Assembly (NCBI GenBank): GCA_902728285.1
Contig: CACVBU010001361.1
Location: 496,001-560,000 of the forward strand
Source of the DNA: Clytia hemisphaerica
Lineage: Eukaryota; Cnidaria; Hydrozoa; Leptothecata; Clytiidae
Reading direction: 5' to 3'
DNA: 64,000 bases
Every line of letters begins with the position of its first letter. The stretch's first letter is position 1. This document shows positions 59,701 through 64,000 of the stretch, in pieces. The translations under genes and the position numbers were made by a program. The notes beneath the pieces were generated by a model. That model saw only the letters and a list, made by a program, of their open reading frames with translations. It did not search any database and was not told where the DNA came from.

Positions 59701-59902
59701 GACAGATATAAATAAACTCATTGTGTTTTTTTTTCACTCGCCAGCTGGTCGTGATTCGTACAACGAGTGGAGTAAATCAAACGGTTGGGAACAGATCACA
59801 AGGAAAATTAAAATTCATTTGAAAGATGGGTGTATTGATCCTTGGTTTAAAAAATATTACCTTGGTGCACGGTGCATACAGATCACTGGCTTTCCTGCTT
59901 AA
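50752..59902 (+). CDS. Transglutaminase-like protein with two F5/8-type C (discoidin) domains (7 exons)
   Basis: Exons 50752-51008, 52316-52561, 53254-53606, 54135-54469, 55296-55425, 58666-59379, 59745-59902; phases agree and the product is 730 aa. Residues 1-170 are helical with no known motif. Residues about 170-300 form a transglutaminase-like core: YGAVCGGVSKFG with candidate nucleophile C241, GQPGHCAFLW with H267, and an acidic or amide partner near 275-282. Two discoidin domains follow (about 398-550 and 590-728), each with LVDGTDSEW or LLDGTDSEW, then V/I-ELDLGR, the WWGIS strand and a closing IQI(L/T)G. I recall similar transglutaminase-like/F5/8C proteins from invertebrates and protists; no function is established for this one. 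No signal peptide is visible, so it is probably cytoplasmic (inference). TTTTTTTAG directly precedes the ATG, suggesting an upstream non-coding exon. AATAAA at 59901 overlaps the stop codon. Intron 5 contains a decayed LINE. Confidence 0.88.
51191..51327. mobile_element. TA-ended foldback element in intron 1
   Basis: TACAATAATGACCGGTTAGT at 51191 is mirrored to TATTGTA at 51327. The arms continue through GGGCTGTACTGAGAAATATT, about 60 bp, leaving almost no loop. Intron 1 of the transglutaminase-like gene. Confidence 0.7.
51945..52120 (+). repeat. Dispersed repeat around CGAGGACNGTAAAAGT, copy 1
   Basis: AAAATCGAGGACAGTAAAAG, TGTCGTCCTCAATTGGTCAA and AAAACACACATACATTAACT recur in the same order at 55075-55215. 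Confidence 0.6.
52595..52764. mobile_element. 170-bp C-run MITE with TAATAAACG ends
   Basis: TAATAAACGA plus ten C at 52595; GGCGGGGGGTATGGGCG plus TTTATTA ending 52764. Intron 2 of the transglutaminase-like gene. Confidence 0.5.
52797..53038 (+). other. Orphan open reading segment in intron 2, unidentified
   Basis: After TTTGATTTCTTC the frame reads LEGFDKNQDGVRVCNDFKHF onward to a stop at 53038. It looks protein-like (no low complexity), and FDKNQDGVRV recalls an EF-hand loop. It has no ATG, no clear donor, and splicing from exon 2 to exon 3 skips it. Possibly a remnant exon or part of an unrecognised mobile element. Confidence 0.3.
52985..53265 (+). repeat. Tandem duplication carrying a second copy of the exon 3 acceptor
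   Basis: GAATTGGAAC, GCCGCTATTGAATCGGCTT, ACGTCCTTTTCTTTCTTC and AAAACATAGGTA(T/C)GTGGTGAGCA occur twice about 160 bp apart. The second copy holds the real exon 3 acceptor (53253/53254). The first has an intact decoy AG at 53093-53094 with the first exon bases. Confidence 0.8.
54515..54738. mobile_element. TTAA-flanked MITE, copy 3
   Basis: Flanked by TTAA (54511-54514; 54739-54742) with the same AGGTTTTGTTTTTA termini; the body is about 90% similar to copy 2. In intron 4 of the transglutaminase-like gene. Confidence 0.75.
54927..55281. mobile_element. MITE with TTGCTAAGTTACGTAACTT arms, next to exon 5
   Basis: AGGTTATTCAAGTGTTGCTA at 54927 pairs with TTGGCAATACCTGAAAACCT ending 55281. Both arms continue AGTTACGTAACT and CATTATGG. 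The middle carries copy 2 of the 51945-52120 repeat. It ends 15 bp before the exon 5 acceptor at 55295. Confidence 0.65.
55941..57508 (+). pseudogene. Decayed LINE (CR1/Jockey-like) reverse transcriptase
   Basis: This is a fragment of LINE ORF2 inside intron 5 of the transglutaminase-like gene, same strand. Visible RT blocks: DCSSGYDNLPVSLIKP and KIGKVTPIPK, QFRPVTVLPILSKLFERL, QSGFRKRHSTETLL, FLDYSKAFDTVD (first catalytic Asp), GVPQGSIFGPILFNLYTVDL and QYADDT (YADD catalytic pair). The longest open part is 56573-57232. An A-run near 56100 breaks the frame in the connection region, and no endonuclease domain is visible upstream. A deletion with imperfect local repeats (57230-57330) precedes a remnant of the ORF2 C-terminus (57339-57508: ASRLLNDLPKAIREEVDS). 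It is 5'-truncated and inactive. Confidence 0.85.
58304..58332 (+). repeat. (TAA)n microsatellite
   Basis: Nine to ten uninterrupted AAT/TAA units at the downstream side of the LINE remnant; such tails are common at CR1/RTE 3' ends. Confidence 0.85.
58369..58617. repeat. Weak inverted repeat before exon 6
   Basis: ACCATAATCACACATTACGG near 58369 and CCGTAACGTCTGAACATGGT near 58598-58617 form diverged inverted ends; GCTTCACATCGTTCTG and CCGGAATGATGCGTAACC follow inside. Probably an old MITE. Confidence 0.4.
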
Positions 59903-60519
59903 TAAACACCATCGTTATTTACAATGTAAGACAATTATTCAAAGTCTCAAAGTCTATTATTAGAAGGATAAATGTAATCTCTGTTGTACAAAGTGCTCTA
60001 TACTACCAGAAAACAAGTAGACCTTTTTGACTAATTCTTAATGTACATTCACCGATTCACCCATCAAGTATTAGTAGACTAAATAACAAGAAGTTAATTA
60101 TGTTTGCTATGATTGCCGCAATCTCGTACCCAGAGCCACTTGCATCACTTTTTTGACTTTAACTGATGATGGACGTTGTTACCAGTGGCGTGGTGGCAGG
60201 GGGGCCACAATCGTACAACTTTTTATGAGCGCTGCCAGAGGAAGATAGAACAATTTTATTATAGATGAAAACTTTTATTACTAAAGGGTAGGCATTAGTG
60301 GGTTACGGGGATGTGTCACCTTTTTTGATTCTCCAAGTTTCGCTAACTAGATTTCGCAGACAATTCATCAGAGGGCGAGCAAAAAGTGACGCGTCGCATT
60401 CCCATCATCTTTTAGCAACCCGCCTTAATTATCATCATTTTTATTTTCGCCAAAATTTTCAATATGAAATATACACACAATTTCTTGAAATTACAAAAAT
60501 AATTTTTTGGCAAAAGTCT

Positions 60520-60654
60520 CTCCTCTAAGGGTCCCAAAAACGTCAATTTTTCTCTCTCATTTTGGGAAAAGTCTCTCTAAGGGTCTCAAAAATGCCAATT
60601 TTTCCTCTCTCTAAGGGTCGATTATCGTTACCTCGCAAACCTAGTACCTCCCCC
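60520..60654. repeat. Truncated G-run MITE (CTCTCTAAGGGTC subtype)
   Basis: TCTCTCCTCTAAGGGTC, AGTCTCTCTAAGGGTC and TCTCTCTAAGGGTCG occur in 80 bp, then AACCTAGTACCTCCCCC as a terminal end. A separate hAT-like MITE (60655-60958) is inserted at its C-run. Confidence 0.55.
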
Positions 60655-60958
60655 AGTGCTGCAAATAACGGCCGGTGACCGGTAATTACCGGTCATTTCG
60701 TAGTTTCTACCGGCCATTCTGAAGCTCAGTTTTTCATTTTGTCCGGTTAAAATTTGAAAATTAGAGGCTTAGATAAATACTTAATAGCGCTTCTAATTAA
60801 AAGAGAAACAGTTTTTAAATTAAAATAGGTGTTTAGCCAATCTAATAATTCAATAAGTCAATCTGTAATAACAGACTACAAAGATAGTTCCGTCAGACCC
60901 CCTGCTCGTTGCATTCGAAAAAATACCGGCCGACTGAAATTTCCCTATTTGCAGCACT
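60655..60958. mobile_element. hAT-like element (AGTGCTGCAAATA termini), copy 2
   Basis: AGTGCTGCAAATAACGG at 60655 and ATTTGCAGCACT ending 60958. The subterminal ACCGGTAATTACCGGT and the block TTAGCCAATCTAATAATT match the reverse complement of parts of the 19329-21097 copy. TSD is not clear because it landed in a C-run. About 304 bp. Confidence 0.75.
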
Positions 60959-62863
60959 GTCCCCTACCCACAGATTCCAATTCATTTGTTGATTGTTTTG
61001 ATATCATAATAAAAGATCTCTATTTCTTAAAATTAAGAGCCTTGACATTCTAAAATTATGTAAAAAAAATAAGAATCGTGAGAATTACGCCTATAGTTAT
61101 TATTTAGTATTTAACTTTTATAATATAAACTTTTGTGTGAACATAAAATACCATAATTTAGATTATTTTAGAATTGTAGATTTTTCTTCACGGACACACG
61201 TCTTACATATAATTATATTTATATCATTATTTTTGTATGTAATAATAGTTAATCAAACCGCAATAAATCAATAAATGCGTATTATTGTTTTAACGTATAT
61301 ACGACCCATAACCATTCCCTGTTGGGAATTAGAAAAGTTTAAGCAAATGTACTTGTCGAAAAGGGCGAACGCGGCGGTGGCGAGATTATTGCACCCACCG
61401 CCGCCTTCGCGATAAAATTTATTGTTTACTTTTGTCGTTGCCGTAGACAAATCACTTTAAAATGGTAGACAAAACTACGTTGCTTGAGAGGAATTTCTCG
61501 TGGAATTTTTGATTTTAATACTCTTAATTCTGTTTATTATTAATGGCGAGTAAATACTTTTCAGAGTATTTTTAAGACGAACCAAATGCGCTATTCCTTT
61601 AAACCATATGCAGGGGTATCGACAAAATTTTCCATGGGGCAGCTGTGAGCTTGGATTTTCTTACAGTAGTATAAAGGGGATTTTATTTATTTATTTTTCT
61701 CCATCCCACTAGACATAACCTGAGATCAGATTGTGAATGTTTTCTGCACACCACGCTGAAGCTCTAAAGGGATGTGTGAAAACAAACAATCTGACGAATA
61801 TGCAATCTCGAAATCGTAAGGACCGCGTTCGTCTAAAAGGACTGGGAATGACAACAAAGTTGCGCGATTGTGTTTATGAATAAGGCGCCGTATTAGTTTT
61901 TATTTTTCCGGCGCACAACAAGATTCTTGTTGTAGAATTTTCCGCGGGAGGACTATTTTCCTCAGATGTATAATTTTCAAGTGCCTTTAGAGGTTTACCG
62001 TGCGCGTAAGAAAATTAGACATATATATAGTTCGTCATTTTTCAGAATTTTCAAGATTTCAACTCTCTCAAGATTCACTCGTTCGCCAGCTCTTGCGGTG
62101 AGCGGTCACGGTGTACGGGGCTTCGAACCGGGTTATAGTCCGATTTTTTAAATTCTCATTCTTTCCCCACTCTTTCCATCTTATTCTTTGAACTGTAAAA
62201 TGTGTGTGAGAGCCACAGGGTTGGATAGTGGCAATCCAATCCCAGTTCCTTCTCTTCTAGTATGCTTTCTTCAACGTTGTGGCAGAAACGTGTCAAAGGT
62301 GTGGCAACTTTGTCTAGTAGAAAGTATACTTCTTTTCTTATTGTAATTTTAGTTTCTTCGGCTGGTTCCGTGGTTTTTACGTTTTAGTTTATTTTATATT
62401 ATTGCGCGCGTTTTATACTTTCAATAAACACATCTTTTTACTATCTTTTATCTGTGGTGGTGTTTAATTAACACTGCTTGGCCTACCTACACAACCCTAT
62501 TTCCATCATATGTATAGGAGGATATTTTCACAAATGGCCGAAATCCTGTGTAGGTCGAAAACTGAGGAACAGATAATGTGTTTTCTTGAAATATTTTTTG
62601 ACTCATATTGAGTTACTTCTTTCCATCTTAACTCATATTGAGTTACTTTCTTCCTTAAAGTCATTTTAGATCACTAGTTTTACATTGACGGATTTCTATG
62701 TCATCATATTTTCCTTTTCTACTCCAACCTGATTGATTTTCTGTGAATGTTCATTCTAGATATTTGTTGTATTTGTATTGTCTTTTTGTTTTGTGGGTTT
62801 TTGTCTTTATTGTTTCCATTTTGAGTAGTTGAAGGTTTTATACTTCTAGACTATATATATATA

Positions 62864-62985
62864 TACCGTAACTTGGTCTAATACTAATGTCAACATCCCT
62901 CTCATCTAATTTCGACACCCTTTTTATCAGCTGAAATTGATAGAATGACCTTTTTTTCAATAGTGATTCAAGCTTTACCGCCAGT
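62864..62985. repeat. TAAGTTGGTCTAAT MITE, one-ended copy 3
   Basis: TACCGTAACTTGGTCTAATA followed by TCTAATTTCGACACCC. The right half is missing. Confidence 0.55.
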
Positions 62986-63935
62986 CAACTGCTCTAACTT
63001 GGGACGATTGGTCGAATAGCAACGGGGGACTGGGTAGAAAAATCTAAACATAGAATTCAAAAAAAATACCGATCATCGTATAGAGCACTAAAAAATACCC
63101 CCTTTCTATGTTTAGTTTGTTCTACCTTGGGATTATAACTGAAAATATCAGTTATGATTCAAATTATGGTTTAAACTATTTTTTTTCCATTCAACAGCAA
63201 AATAAACATCAAAAACCAAAGAACCACTGCTTAGATTGCTTAGATGCGTGCCGCCCGCGCGGCAATTTGATCAACTCCAGATTCTAAGTCCGTGTTTCGG
63301 CTTCCGGTAATTTTGTTGCTGTTCACTGCTAGGGTACACCATTTTAAAAAGGCATTTTTCGCAGTCCTAGCTACCAAACCGAGAAAATTTGCGTGGCTTC
63401 AAGCCAAACCATTCAAGGTCATTTTGATAAAATCATCGGTTGGAAGATGTGATTTATATAGCAAATTTTATAGCAAATTTTCGTTTGGGATAGAAGTTAA
63501 AGGTACGTGCACAATATAGCAAAACTGCTTCGCTCATAAATTCGCTTCGCAAAAAACCTTTGTCCGCTATCAGTCTGCGCGGTAATCTTTGCCTGCTTCA
63601 ATTCTTAGATAATGAATAAGAGAGGTGCGCTTAGCTAAGCCGTGCTCGCGGGCAATAAATTTATGTTTACTTATCTTGTATATTTTAGTGGTATTTATCC
63701 AATGAAAAGGATGTTGACAAAATATGCACGGTGGACTAAATATGCACGGCATTGATTATGACATCATTAAATATGTCAATGTCGATTCAACGCCCGTTCA
63801 GTGTAGCTGGAACCTCGATATTCCAGGATTAGAAAAAGCTATACCTGTTATCTTTTTTCTTTAAAGAATCAACAAACCATCAACATCGATAAATTACACA
63901 CATTTACTCAGAAACTTTTAAAATTATCTGCCATT

Positions 63936-64000
63936 ATGACTTTCTTGAAGCCGTTTCAAAATGAACCAATCGGGTTATGTATCGGAATTCCTATGGGAGT
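63936..64000 (+). CDS. Possible gene start cut by the right edge
   Basis: ATG at 63936 opens 21 codons (MTFLKPFQNEPIGLCIGIPM...) to the end of the window without a stop. Too short to identify. Confidence 0.2.
   Translation, partial: MTFLKPFQNEPIGLCIGIPMG

Larger units (their letters stand above)
59903..63935. other. Gene-poor right end
   Basis: Apart from the elements listed I support no gene. 61368-61412 is a GC-rich hairpin (GCGGCGGTGG/CCACCGCCGC). 62198-62480 has LTR-like features (starts TGTGTGAGAG, AATAAA near 62420, a pyrimidine/GT tail and ends TTAATTAACA), but a second LTR or target duplication was not found. 63538-63560 is GC-rich with short CGCTTCGC repeats. Confidence 0.4.

Noticed and set aside
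62198-62480. Possible solo LTR
   Set aside because: TG/CA-type ends and AATAAA are suggestive, but no target duplication, no second LTR and no primer-binding site were found.

Overview
This window looks like AT-rich nuclear DNA from an animal. Protein-coding genes are split by GT-AG introns of tens of bases to several kilobases. The gene set is metazoan: WDR33, a FOXJ2/3 forkhead factor and RANGRF/Mog1, plus an ApaH-like phosphatase and a transglutaminase-like/discoidin protein of a kind I associate with invertebrates. Most non-coding DNA is miniature inverted-repeat elements (MITEs) and decayed retroelements. I infer an early-branching invertebrate such as a sponge or cnidarian; the sequence alone does not fix the species.

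Layout. On the minus strand, a 17-exon WDR33 gene (polyadenylation signal-binding subunit of CPSF) runs from 17673 down to 2914, with a single-exon ApaH-like phosphatase upstream of it (18955-18107). The 3.3 kb intron 11 of WDR33 contains a two-exon coiled-coil gene on the opposite strand (8600-9580) and an intact LINE ORF1 with a PHD-type zinc finger (10860-9760). From 19.3 to 30 kb I recognise no host gene: there are nested hAT-like elements, a 175-bp tandem array, an ATCGAT-rich tract and several long-TIR MITEs. A five-exon FOXJ2/3 gene (30081-38265) and a seven-exon RANGRF gene (40293-45997) follow on the plus strand. A two-exon membrane protein, possibly TMEM151-like, lies on the minus strand (48609-47296). 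A seven-exon gene for an N-terminal helical region, a transglutaminase-like core and two F5/8-type C domains lies on the plus strand (50752-59902). The last 4 kb is mainly repeats, with a possible coding start at the right edge.

Repeat theme. The most unusual signal is a set of short elements bounded by long G or C runs. Their interiors carry the motif ACCCTTA plus a variable 8-mer several times at irregular 30-75 bp spacing. The 8-mer is nearly the same within a copy and differs between copies. Two copies have exact 8-9 bp target duplications (GTTGATGG; GGGTTTAGG), so these are mobile. Several other families here (5808-6115, 6931-7379, 44821-45109, 41903-42757, 575-728) share the plan of a terminal motif repeated inside the element.

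Genes together. WDR33 and the ApaH-like phosphatase both plausibly act on mRNA ends (3' poly(A) signal; possible 5' decapping). RANGRF acts in Ran-dependent nuclear transport and FOXJ2/3 in transcription. Nothing indicates operons; neighbouring genes are independent and MITEs sit in most large introns. All exon coordinates were read by eye from splice consensus and frame continuity; every junction given keeps frame.
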